Origin: an uncultured Bacilli bacterium
GTDB lineage: Bacteria > Bacillota_I > Bacilli_A > ML615J-28 > CAG-313
Length of the DNA stretch: 48,398 bases
Reading direction: 5' to 3'
NCBI GenBank assembly: GCA_944326155.1
Contig: CALVCV010000010.1
Coordinates: forward strand, 1-48,398
Positions 27,092-34,764 of this stretch are shown here, piece by piece. The notes below the pieces were generated by a model that made no database searches, was not told where the DNA came from, and saw only the letters and a list, made by a program, of their open reading frames with translations. A program made the translations under genes and the position numbers. How positions within the stretch are numbered: position 1 is the stretch's first letter; every line of letters begins with the position of its first letter.

Positions 27092-28054
27092 TTACTTTTC
27101 GTTGTTCTTTTTCCTCTCATCCATATTTGCTTGATGAATAACAATTTGCGAAAAAGGAATATTAATATTATTTTTGTCAAATAATATTTTTATTTGTCTA
27201 TTCATTTCTCTTTCAACCTGAAATTTATCCATTTCTAAACATTTTGCGATAAATCTCAACGTTACTCCTGATGCTCCTAATTTTTGAACACCCATATAAA
27301 AAGGCCCTTCGGTAATTGTTGGAATATTATTTTTAATTATTGAAAGATTAGCATTGATAATACTTTCTACTTTTTCAAGTGATTCACTATATTCAATATC
27401 AACTTCCGATATCGCAATTGAAAGTTGGCTTGTCATATTGACAATCGTTCTAATATCTGAATTATTGATAACTTTGATATCGCCACCAGCATCTTCAATT
27501 TGCGTAGTACGAATTCCAATTTCTTTAACAGTACCACGGAATCCATCTACAACAATAATATCTCCAACATCAAATACTTGTTCAAAAACAATAAATAATC
27601 CAGCAATTATATCTTCAATTAGCGGTTGCGCCCCAAGACCTACAACAAGACTTAAAATTCCGATTCCGGCAAGAAGAGCAGTCGTATTTACACCCCATAC
27701 ATTTAATACAGCAAAGATTAATGCAATCACTGCAATATATTTAATAAAACTAGCAAGCAAATTCACAAAAGCGCGTCCTTTTTTCATTAGTGAAGCAATT
27801 TTTTGTAAAATAAATCTTATAATATAGGATAAAGATAAGAAAAAAATGATATAACTTAATGTTCGAATCCATATATTAAATTCTTCAGCTGTATTAAAAA
27901 TATTAACACCTTTATAAAATACATTTTCTGCATTAAAAATATACTTACCAAAAATTAAAATGATAAAATATCCTAAAATAATAAAAATAAAAATTATTTC
28001 TAAAATTATAGCCATAGTACTTCTTTTACTTTTTTTATCAACCTTTTTTTGCAT
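27092..28054 (-). CDS. Small-conductance mechanosensitive channel (MscS family)
   Basis: 320 residues with membrane helices at about 15-35, 60-80 and 95-115. The pore-lining TM3 follows (LLAGIGILSLVVGLGAQP, then LIEDIIAGLFIVFEQ), with its characteristic Gly/Ala pattern. The beta domain contains FDVGDIIVVDGFRGTVKEIG, the MscS signature. The channel opens when turgor rises and releases solutes on osmotic downshock. GAGGAAATATC precedes the ATG. It lies 22 bases downstream of the split surface-protein gene and ends at its own terminator. Confidence 0.93.
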   Translation of the reverse strand: MQKKVDKKSKRSTMAIILEIIFIFIILGYFIILIFGKYIFNAENVFYKGVNIFNTAEEFNIWIRTLSYIIFFLSLSYIIRFILQKIASLMKKGRAFVNLLASFIKYIAVIALIFAVLNVWGVNTTALLAGIGILSLVVGLGAQPLIEDIIAGLFIVFEQVFDVGDIIVVDGFRGTVKEIGIRTTQIEDAGGDIKVINNSDIRTIVNMTSQLSIAISEVDIEYSESLEKVESIINANLSIIKNNIPTITEGPFYMGVQKLGASGVTLRFIAKCLEMDKFQVEREMNRQIKILFDKNNINIPFSQIVIHQANMDERKKNNEK

Positions 28055-28076
28055 GATATTTCCTCTTTTCTTTTAT

Positions 28077-28724
28077 TTATATTGAAACTATTCCTTTATA
28101 TATTGTATATTGTCCATATCCGTCATCAAATATAATCTCTATTTCATAATTTGCACTTACTTCGATTTCAATTATCTCATATGATTGTAATGGTATACTA
28201 CTAAAATCTGAACTTTGGATATAATTTTCAACTAATATGTCAGAATCAAGATAATATATTGCTTCATTATTTTCATTAACCAATAAATTACCATCAAGAT
28301 GTTCAATCTCAAGTTGCATTGCTCCATCTTCGGTATATGCTATATTTATATCAAAAGTTGGATACTCAACTACATTTGTATCATCTTCAATTGTTATTGC
28401 AACAGAATCAATAATTTGTTTATTCATATTTTGATCAAAAGCGTACATTTGTAATTCATATATTTCATTACTTTTTGCATATTGTGTCATAATATATAGT
28501 TCATATTCATATTCTACAGAAACTGAATAAGAATAAGTTCGCGTCATGTTATTAAAAAGCGGTAAAGTATAACCATTATCTGAAATACATTCAAAGCCTA
28601 CATCGGCTATATTAGTATTAGCAGGCAAAGTAAATAATGCATAGTTTAAATCACTAGCTGCATCATCTATACGTTTAAGTACAGCAAGTGATTCTCCAGT
28701 TTCAGTATAAGTTTCTTCTACCAC
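28077..28724 (-). pseudogene. C-terminal part of fibronectin-like surface protein, after in-frame stop
   Basis: 215 residues from a GTG at 28724, in the same frame as the 440-residue ORF upstream and separated from it by one TAA and three codons. It has no signal peptide, no membrane segment and no ribosome site of its own. It contains strand-rich sequence like the upstream domains (for example YEYELYIMTQYAKSNEIYELQMYAF). The simplest reading is that both pieces are one original gene of about 660 codons, broken by the stop. Independent translation from GTG or low-level read-through cannot be excluded. Confidence 0.65.
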
Positions 28725-28733
28725 ATTTTGTAT

Positions 28734-30056
28734 TTAAAAAGAATTTGCAGTAGTAAATACTGTATAATAAATAATATCACCATTTTTTAAATTCATTATT
28801 TCTAAAGCATATTCTGTTCCAGATTCCAAATTTTCAAAATATACCTCTGAATCTTCAACTAAGCTACCATCATTCTTAATTGTCGTTAATAAATATTCAT
28901 CAACAAATTGATTATCCTTTTTTAAGGTAATACTAATTTCTTGTATATCTGAACTAACAAATCTTGGATAAATAGATACATAGTCTACTGAAACATTCAC
29001 ATCCCATCTTTCAATAGTAATATCTGAAGTAGTAATTTTATTTTTCATTAAATATATATTATTAACGGGATCATATACTTGAATATCATATTCAGTTGTT
29101 TTTTCTAAATCGCTAAAAGTGTATACCAAATTATCTATATTTAATTTTTCGTTTTGTAAAGTATTATTAAAATATACTTCTAATTCATAATCAATATTAT
29201 TGGCTATTAACACTTCATCATCAAATCGAATACTAATTTCATTAGCATTAATATATTGTGGATAATAATATAACAAATCTCCTGTAGTCATGATTTCACT
29301 ATATACCCATTCACCATTTATGGGATTAACAACTCTAACATCATATGGTGTATTTGCCAATAGATTTTCAATTATTATGTAACTTGCACTTTCACTTATT
29401 GTTTCTGTTTGTAGTATACCATTAACATATACGTCAAAAACTTTGTCCCCAATATCTTTGTCATCAAATTGTAATAGCAACGAATCACCACTTCCACCTT
29501 TTTCAACAGGTAAAATTTTAGGCTCATATGCTAATGTTTGGTAATCATTTGTAAAATACAATTTTCCTTCTTCATCACTAATTGATAATGTATAATTCAT
29601 ATCAGGAACTAAATGGTCAAAATAAACTTCAACATTTGACGTAGAATTCTCAATAGTAAAATCATACACCTTTATTCCATTAGTTAACTCGGCAGTTAAA
29701 ATATGACTTTCAATGTTTTCGATTTGAAAATCAACTTGTAAACTATATGATGTAATATCAGATGACAAAACATGAATTACAATTTCTTTAACTGCTATTA
29801 AAGTTATGGTTGTAACAGTAACTATTATTGTTGCTGCAGCATATACGATAGAAAAAGCATTACTGATAATTAAATTTTTTTGTACATTTTTCTTTTCATT
29901 TTTTATAGTAGATATTTTTTCATCATTATTAGAATTAAATTCATAACTTTTAAATAATTCAGCATAGTTATCGTCTTGATTTATATGATTATATTCATAA
30001 TTTTGATGTGTTTCTAAATACCTTTGATACTCCTGAGAATTAAATTTTTCTGACAT
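28734..30056 (-). CDS. Membrane-anchored protein with fibronectin-like repeats (5' part of split gene)
   Basis: 440 residues. The cytosolic N-terminus of about 60 residues is rich in Asn, Tyr and Glu. One membrane helix (about 63-93) follows, with the rest outside. The outer part has four related beta domains of about 85 residues; their ends read DYQTLAYEPK, SEIMTTGDLL, NKITTSDITI and YTVFTTANSF, and their middles share a NTPYDVRVVN / KTTEYDIQVYD / GTEYALEIMN pattern like fibronectin type III. It ends at TAA 28734-28736, after which the same frame stays open for another 218 codons. AAGGAG precedes the ATG. Function unknown; adhesion or envelope structure is possible. Confidence 0.7.
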   Translation of the reverse strand: MSEKFNSQEYQRYLETHQNYEYNHINQDDNYAELFKSYEFNSNNDEKISTIKNEKKNVQKNLIISNAFSIVYAAATIIVTVTTITLIAVKEIVIHVLSSDITSYSLQVDFQIENIESHILTAELTNGIKVYDFTIENSTSNVEVYFDHLVPDMNYTLSISDEEGKLYFTNDYQTLAYEPKILPVEKGGSGDSLLLQFDDKDIGDKVFDVYVNGILQTETISESASYIIIENLLANTPYDVRVVNPINGEWVYSEIMTTGDLLYYYPQYINANEISIRFDDEVLIANNIDYELEVYFNNTLQNEKLNIDNLVYTFSDLEKTTEYDIQVYDPVNNIYLMKNKITTSDITIERWDVNVSVDYVSIYPRFVSSDIQEISITLKKDNQFVDEYLLTTIKNDGSLVEDSEVYFENLESGTEYALEIMNLKNGDIIYYTVFTTANSF

Positions 30057-30235
30057 TTATCTTCTCCTTAATATTACGATGTGCTATATTTTTAAATCTA
30101 TTGATAATTTCAAAAAAATTATAACATAAAAAAAACATCTGTCAATAAATTGTAAAATAATCATAACTACTTCTTTTTGCCTAATAATTTTACAAAATTA
30201 TTGAATTTATACGATAAATTTATAATTTAAATTAA

Positions 30236-30269
30236 AATAAAAGATCCTCCTAATGGAAAATCTTTTATT
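30236..30269 (-). terminator. Terminator after the small membrane protein
   Basis: Stem AATAAAAGAT / ATCTTTTATT, extended by TCC/GGA pairing, just beyond the gene ending at 30278. A-T runs lie on both sides. Confidence 0.75.
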
Positions 30270-30277
30270 TTTTGCAT

Positions 30278-30655
30278 TTATTCACTTTCTGGATTAGTTA
30301 ACTCTTTAGTAGTTTGATGATTATCTTTTTTTGCTAATTCTATAATGATAAACACTGCATAGACAACAATTTCAGCAATATTTACTAACTTATAAAAAAT
30401 ATTATAAAAATCATAAGCACCGCTTAAAACGTATGAATCACCCATACTCAAAAAATTATAATAAATGCTGACAAATGCGTTGATTGCGGCAAAAATTAAT
30501 GTCACAACAAAGGCCAATTTTGTTGTCTTTTTTAATTCCTCATCATCGTTTTTAATTATTACATAACCACCAACTATAGCAAATGCAATAAAACTAATGT
30601 AAGAACTAAACCAAATTAAACATTTTTTCCATTTTTTCGACCAATTACTATTCAT
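30278..30655 (-). CDS. Small membrane protein with three predicted helices
   Basis: 125 residues. The basic N-terminus NSNWSKKWKKC is followed by hydrophobic helices at about 12-34, 47-69 and 90-108, and by a charged, Glu-rich tail. I do not recognise a family. It is a single gene with its own terminator at the left edge of the accessory region, next to a GC-rich intergenic block. Confidence 0.6.
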   Translation of the reverse strand: MNSNWSKKWKKCLIWFSSYISFIAFAIVGGYVIIKNDDEELKKTTKLAFVVTLIFAAINAFVSIYYNFLSMGDSYVLSGAYDFYNIFYKLVNIAEIVVYAVFIIIELAKKDNHQTTKELTNPESE

Positions 30656-30752
30656 ATATTTCCTCCCATATACAAATTAATTATATCACATTTTATTTTA
30701 TTTATTCAAGAATATACATAATATATACTTTTTTTCTTTATATTTTGCATAG

Positions 30753-30816
30753 TGATTTTTGATTGTTTGATTTTCTGTAAGCGAAGTTGAGGCCCCGCTC
30801 TAGTGTTCAAAAATCA
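30753..30816. repeat. Inverted repeat around a GC-rich block
   Basis: TGATTTTTGA (30753-30762) and TCAAAAATCA (30807-30816) are perfect 10-bp inverted repeats. They enclose a block (30781-30800, GCGAAGTTGAGGCCCCGCTC) far richer in GC than anything around it. A second pair, TAGTGTTCAAA (30801-30811) and TTTGAACACTA (30892-30902), reaches to the stop codon of the retron operon. The rest of the 244-base gap holds no gene. It may be the scar or end of a mobile element, but no known end was recognised. Confidence 0.45.
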
Positions 30817-30872
30817 AAGTCAATTATGTATAATTTTTAAAGCCAATAATAATCAATTCATATAAACAAAAA

Positions 30873-30899
30873 TGTTCAATCCAACTTATGATTTGAACA
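30873..30899 (-). terminator. Terminator of the retron operon
   Basis: 7-bp stem TGTTCAA / TTGAACA immediately after the TAG at 30900-30902, with TTTTTG following on the minus strand. Confidence 0.6.
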
Positions 30900-31091
30900 C
30901 TATGATATTTGTTTTGCTTTAATTAATCTAGCAGAAATTTCATCTTCTGGTTTCAACATAATTCCACCAGCTAAATAGCTTTCTAACTTTTCATAACAAA
31001 TATAATTATTAATATTATATGCTTTAACATATCTGCCTCTAAAATCTGTAATTATGCCATTTTCTTTGGATTTTTTAACTAAATTTATCAA
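30900..31091 (-). pseudogene. Out-of-frame C-terminal HTH end of the retron effector
   Basis: 63 codons open from a TTG at 31091, one frame off the effector gene and overlapping its last 17 bases. There is no ribosome site. If one base is removed from the TTT before AGTTAAAAAATCC, the joined product reads IIRYMNISSNKFDKLVKKSKENG and continues to VKAYNINNYICYEKL. That is a plausible winged-helix end, like the DNA-binding tails of PRTase retron effectors. I therefore read this as the frameshifted tail of the gene at 31075-32049 rather than a separate gene. Confidence 0.5.
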
Positions 31092-32049
31092 ATTTATTTG
31101 AAGATATATTCATATACCGAATAATTGTTTTCTTTTTATATCCACACAACAAAAGCGTTACAAAAAATGGATATTTACTATTTATTTTCACCTCTAGTGA
31201 TTTAAAAAATGATTTAATCCTAAATGATAAATTTCTATCATTTGCCACATCAATATATCCTTGCTTACGTTGAAATAATGAATAAAATCTATTTTTGCAC
31301 CAAAGGCATCCTAATGTATTATTAGGAACAAAATAATTAAATACTATTGTATCTTCAATATTTTTAAATCCATATATGTATTTATTGGGGATGTTAAGGA
31401 ACTCACTAAATTCAATAAATTTCTGACATTCAGTTTTTGATAAACATCCTCTTGTTATAAACTTTGCAGGTCTTATGTTTTCAAAATATTTAATGTCCAA
31501 ATTAAATAAGCTATAATTATTTTTTATTGTATTAAATCTTTCAAATGCATAATTCGTAATAAATATGGGATAAAATAAAATATTAATTTTTCTTGTTAAT
31601 GGTTTTTCTATTTTTTTTAAAATATCATTATGTAATTTATTTAAATATTTTTCAAATGTTGATAAACTTCCTGCATAATCATCAACAATAATTAATTCCA
31701 CACCATGTTTTATTTCATTAATAAAAGTTTGATCAACACTATTTATTTGAAAAATATTTATATTACCTTGTAAAAATGCTAAAAATGCATGGCTTTTATG
31801 AGTTATATTATCTGTAATTAAGGAAAGTATTTTTGTTTTTTTATTAGCCATTGATTCTAAATTAGATCTATATAAATCAATCATATTTTTAAAATTATTT
31901 AAATCATAAAAATCAAGATTTGTTAAAATTTTAATAAGTAATTTTTGATAATCTTTATCAGCAAATTGATTAATATATAAATTAATCGCAATATCAAAAG
32001 ATTTTTGTAATCTAACATCACTCGTCCATTTTTCTATAAAATCATACAT
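31075..32049 (-). CDS. Retron effector: phosphoribosyltransferase-like (PRTase-CE) protein
   Basis: 324 residues. GVELIIVDDYAGSLSTF (about 116-132) matches the PRPP-binding loop of phosphoribosyltransferases (hydrophobic-DD-x-x-G-[ST]). The later VPNNTLGCLWCKNRFYSLFQR (about 243-263) corresponds to the NNTLP..W......LF.R element that I associate with PRTase-CE conflict-system effectors. The N-terminal 110 residues are helical. The C-terminus TIIRYMNISSNKFDKF begins a helix-turn-helix that seems to continue in another frame. The gene starts 3 bases after the reverse transcriptase stop, in the same operon. Retron effectors of this type are thought to be held inactive by the RT-msDNA complex and released on phage attack. 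The family call is from motifs only. Confidence 0.68.
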   Translation of the reverse strand: MYDFIEKWTSDVRLQKSFDIAINLYINQFADKDYQKLLIKILTNLDFYDLNNFKNMIDLYRSNLESMANKKTKILSLITDNITHKSHAFLAFLQGNINIFQINSVDQTFINEIKHGVELIIVDDYAGSLSTFEKYLNKLHNDILKKIEKPLTRKINILFYPIFITNYAFERFNTIKNNYSLFNLDIKYFENIRPAKFITRGCLSKTECQKFIEFSEFLNIPNKYIYGFKNIEDTIVFNYFVPNNTLGCLWCKNRFYSLFQRKQGYIDVANDRNLSFRIKSFFKSLEVKINSKYPFFVTLLLCGYKKKTIIRYMNISSNKFDKFS

Positions 32050-32052
32050 ATT

Positions 32053-32697
32053 CTACTCACCAAATGAACCTTCATATAAATTTAATTCATTAAGCTGTTC
32101 TAAAAACTTCTTGCCTTTTTCAGAATCTACCATTTTAATATAAAAAGCTAGACCATATAAGTGATTCACATAGTCTATATGTTCATTAAATTCAATTCTA
32201 TCTAAATGACTCTCTAAACCATATCTTGATATGTATCTTATAGCATTTTCTAATTCACGAATAATTTTCTTATCAACATTCATTTTTGTATTAACTGTAA
32301 TCCCTGTGACTTTCAGAGATTGGCCATTAACAAATTTTCTATATTTTTCTTGATTTGGTGTAAATCCTTCTTCTGTAATAACCTTATCTATAAAATTTTT
32401 TATATATTCACATCTTGATGTTGACAATTTTTCCTTACTCGATATTGTAATATCATCAGCATACCTTGTATAACTTAAATTTAGTTTTTTGCAAAAGGCT
32501 TCTATTCTATTATCTAGTCTTATACAAACTAAATTTGATAACATTGGACTAGTAGGTGCACCCTGCGGTAAACTATAATCTTTATTAACACACAAATATC
32601 CTAAATATTTAGAAACATTAGGGCCATATCCAAAGTATCTAAATTGTCCTACAACTTTGGGCAATTTAATAGACGGAAAAAAAATCTTTAATATCAA
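32053..32697 (-). pseudogene. Retron reverse transcriptase, C-terminal part (frame 2)
   Basis: 214-codon frame carrying RT motifs 4-7. SLPQGAPTSPMLSNLV is the template-grip region; TRYADDITIS, with the YADD catalytic pair, is also present. LKVTGITVN corresponds to the VTG motif typical of retron RTs, and the C-terminal thumb follows. The first residues, KIFFPSIKLPKV, repeat the junction DIKDFFPSI expected in motif 3. The true protein is therefore produced by joining it to the upstream frame at the T8 tract (32676-32683). Removing one T gives a single 334-residue RT, the usual size. Confidence 0.8.
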
Positions 32698-33058
32698 ACT
32701 TCCTTAAAGTTTTAGCTTCCAAATGAGGAATTGCATTATCAACTATTGATTTACCTCTCATATATCCAATACAACTATTTGGCATATTAAAATTTGACAA
32801 TATTACTCTATTAATTGCTTTTTGAATAAATTTTATTTTGTCATCGGGAATCTCAAGTTTACGAATTCCACCATTTTTTTTAGGAATATTATATTCGTGA
32901 TATAAATTCTTTTTTCGATTATCTGGATATAAATACTTCTTTTCATCTTCAGGGCTTATATCTAAAAGTTCCAATAAATGATTAATAGATTTAATTATAG
33001 GTAAATTAAAACTTTGTAATTTTTTTAAATTACAATTATCACTATCTTTAATAATCAT
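32666..33058 (-). pseudogene. Retron reverse transcriptase, N-terminal part (frame 1)
   Basis: 130 codons from the ATG at 33058, with a GGAG site 9 bases upstream. YNIPKKNGGIRKLEIPDDKIKFIQKAIN is RT motif 1. CIGYMRGKSIVDNAIPH is the motif 2 region, and LRKFDIKDFF holds the first catalytic Asp. The frame then runs into a T8 tract and stops after SVY, while the continuation is one frame away. The gene follows the retron RNA directly. Whether the frame is corrected by slippage, is off in this cell, or is a base-call error is discussed in the findings. Confidence 0.8.
32676..32683 (-). repeat. T8 homopolymer at the retron RT frameshift
   Basis: Eight T on the coding strand inside the codons for DFF. 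Seven would keep the RT in frame (GAT TTT TTT CCG, DFFP). Tracts of this length are prone to replication and transcription slippage. Confidence 0.85.
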
Positions 33059-33235
33059 GTCTATCTACTCCTTCAAAAAATCCTGTAAGTTATGAGGCAA
33101 CGCATCATAACTTCATTAACTTACATTACAATAATTGGACCGCTCCAATTATTGTAATTGCTATATCCTCTTAATGATACTAGAACGCCAGTATCATGTT
33201 TTATTTTCAACAAATAAAACCTTCGCTAAATAGAC
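33059..33235 (-). ncRNA. Retron msr-msd RNA
   Basis: The transcript begins at the a1 sequence GTCTATTT (33228-33235), which pairs with a2 AGATAGAC (33059-33066; one G-U) directly before the RT start. Next comes TTTAGCGAAGG, close to the TTAGCGAGAGG of Ec86, placing the branching G at 33226. Two msr hairpins follow: GTTTTATTT / AAATAAAAC with a 5-base loop (33198-33220), and ATGATACT / AGTATCAT with an 8-base loop (33174-33197). The msd has a perfect 15-bp stem (33125-33139 with 33144-33158) with loop GCGG, and a second 9-bp stem (33087-33095 with 33105-33113). All expected retron RNA parts are present in order. Confidence 0.85.
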
Positions 33236-33241
33236 AATATT

Positions 33242-33270
33242 ATTATATCAAATTTAACAAATAAATACAA
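33242..33270 (-). promoter_or_regulatory. Promoter of the retron operon
   Basis: TTGTAT (33265-33270) and TATAAT (33242-33247) are 17 bases apart on the minus strand, and the -10 is extended by TGA. The expected start, seven bases on at about 33235, coincides with the first base of a1, which supports both calls. Confidence 0.8.
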
Positions 33271-33321
33271 TTTTTTTATACTTTTTCAATAAACCCATTT
33301 ATAAATTTATTAGAAATTTAT

Positions 33322-34674
33322 TTAAATTATATTATTGACATTGCAAATTGTTTTTTCTAATCCATCTTTATCTATTATATCTGCAAACTTTAATAAAAAC
33401 TCTTTTAATTTTGTCGAATCTAATTTTGTAATCTTATCAATGACTTCATTATTACCTTCAAACAAATCTAAAAATGAAAAATTATACATTGCTGCTGGCT
33501 TATCGGCAAGCAATCTAATATACGGACTCCAATTAATATATCTTGCTCCAGGTTTTGAATTCATTCTAGGTACAGTCATTATATATTTTCCATTTTCATA
33601 ATATATTTCTATTTGTTCAGGTAAATATTTAACTTGAACCTTTTTATATGCAAGAGATGGTGCTAAATAATAATAATGTCTATTGTCAGTGGTTAGTCTT
33701 CCGTAATTATCTAATCTTCTTGAAGAAACAGAGGATGCTTCAAATGGTGTAGGTGGCAATGGATTTAATTCAGTAATATCTTCAAAGTGTAAATCTATTA
33801 TTGGCTGTTTCAATACATAATGTTCTCTTTTCATCAGTTGTTTACTTCTATCTAATAATTCTGAATTATATTTATCAAAATCATCAAATGATGGCAATGG
33901 TACAAGTAAGTTTCTTCTCATATACCTTACACCTTGCTCCACAGTCCTTTTTTTATATCCTCTATTAACATTTAAAAATACTTCTTTGAAATCATAATGC
34001 AATTTAAATCTATTAAATGTATCTCCAACAATTCTTCTTATTCTACCATGTTCTAAATTTCCTATTTTTACTAAAGCACTATCATTATCAAACCATATCG
34101 TATGTGGAACACCATTTAGATATTCAAAAATATGTCTTATTGCTAAAGTTATACTTTCAGCATTTTTATTTTTTAATAATTGTATATAAGAAGCATTTGA
34201 ATGAGTAAAAGCAAGTACTAAATATTTACCATATATTTTTACACCTTTTTCAATAAAAGAACATTCACCTAAATCTACTTGTGCTTCTCCTGCCTTATGA
34301 TCTAACGGTAGAAAACCATTATGTTCATAATAAAACTCTTTCTTTAATTTTGTAAAATATTTAATTGTTGAAGTTTTCGCATATTTAAAATCAGGATAGT
34401 TTTCTACTAAATAATCATATGCACGAGAACCTGTATATCTTTGTTTATGATGATGTATACTATCTTTTTTAATTAGTGATAATAATACTTCTTTATATTG
34501 ATCTAAATAATGTGCTCTTTTATTTTCTTTAATTTAAGCATTGAAATTTACAAACTTTAAATATTTATAACATGTATTTTTAGATATTTTTAATAGTCTA
34601 GTTATTTCAGTAACTGTATAATGTTGTTCATAATACATTTTTCTTATCTTTTCTATATCTTTATGTGTTAACAT
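33322..34674 (-). pseudogene. istA: IS21-family transposase IstA, interrupted and truncated
   Basis: Starting at the ATG at 34674 the frame reads MLTHKDIEKIRKMYYEQHYT, then the HTH TEITRLLKISKNTCYKYLK, and meets TAA at 34534-34536. The same frame then runs to 33322 without another stop but has no start codon until a TTG at 34002. The DDE residues remain: AQVDLGECSF, IWFDNDSALV and RTVEQGVRYMRRN. The C-terminal domain (DKYNSELLDRSKQLMKREHY onward) is recognisably IstA. The total of about 450 codons is shorter than the roughly 500 usual, and no istB follows; the retron promoter begins within 60 bases of its end. It should be inactive. Confidence 0.85.
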
Positions 34675-34703
34675 AATTATTTCCTTTCATATAATTAAAA
34701 TAA

Positions 34704-34729
34704 AAGACCACTATTTGTATAGTGATCTT
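34704..34729 (-). terminator. Terminator of the dnd-side transcript
   Basis: 11-bp stem (minus strand AAGATCACTAT / ATAGTGGTCTT, one U-G pair) with a 4-base loop, followed by TTTTATTTTAATT. It lies beyond the broken zinc-ribbon gene that follows dndE. Confidence 0.85.
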
Positions 34730-34764
34730 AAAATGCTTTTATAATTCAAATTTTATATTAATTA

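Noticed and set aside
30781-30800. CRISPR repeat or tracrRNA piece
   Set aside because: It occurs once, no repeat-spacer pattern exists anywhere in the window, and there are no cas genes.
32053-33058. Group II intron maturase
   Set aside because: The RT is short, lacks maturase and endonuclease domains, has the VTG motif, and follows an msr-msd RNA, so retron fits better.
33059-33235. Hairpins as transcription terminators or attenuators
   Set aside because: The stems lack T-runs, occur in the fixed order of a retron RNA and come with matching a1/a2 arms and the TAGC branch site.
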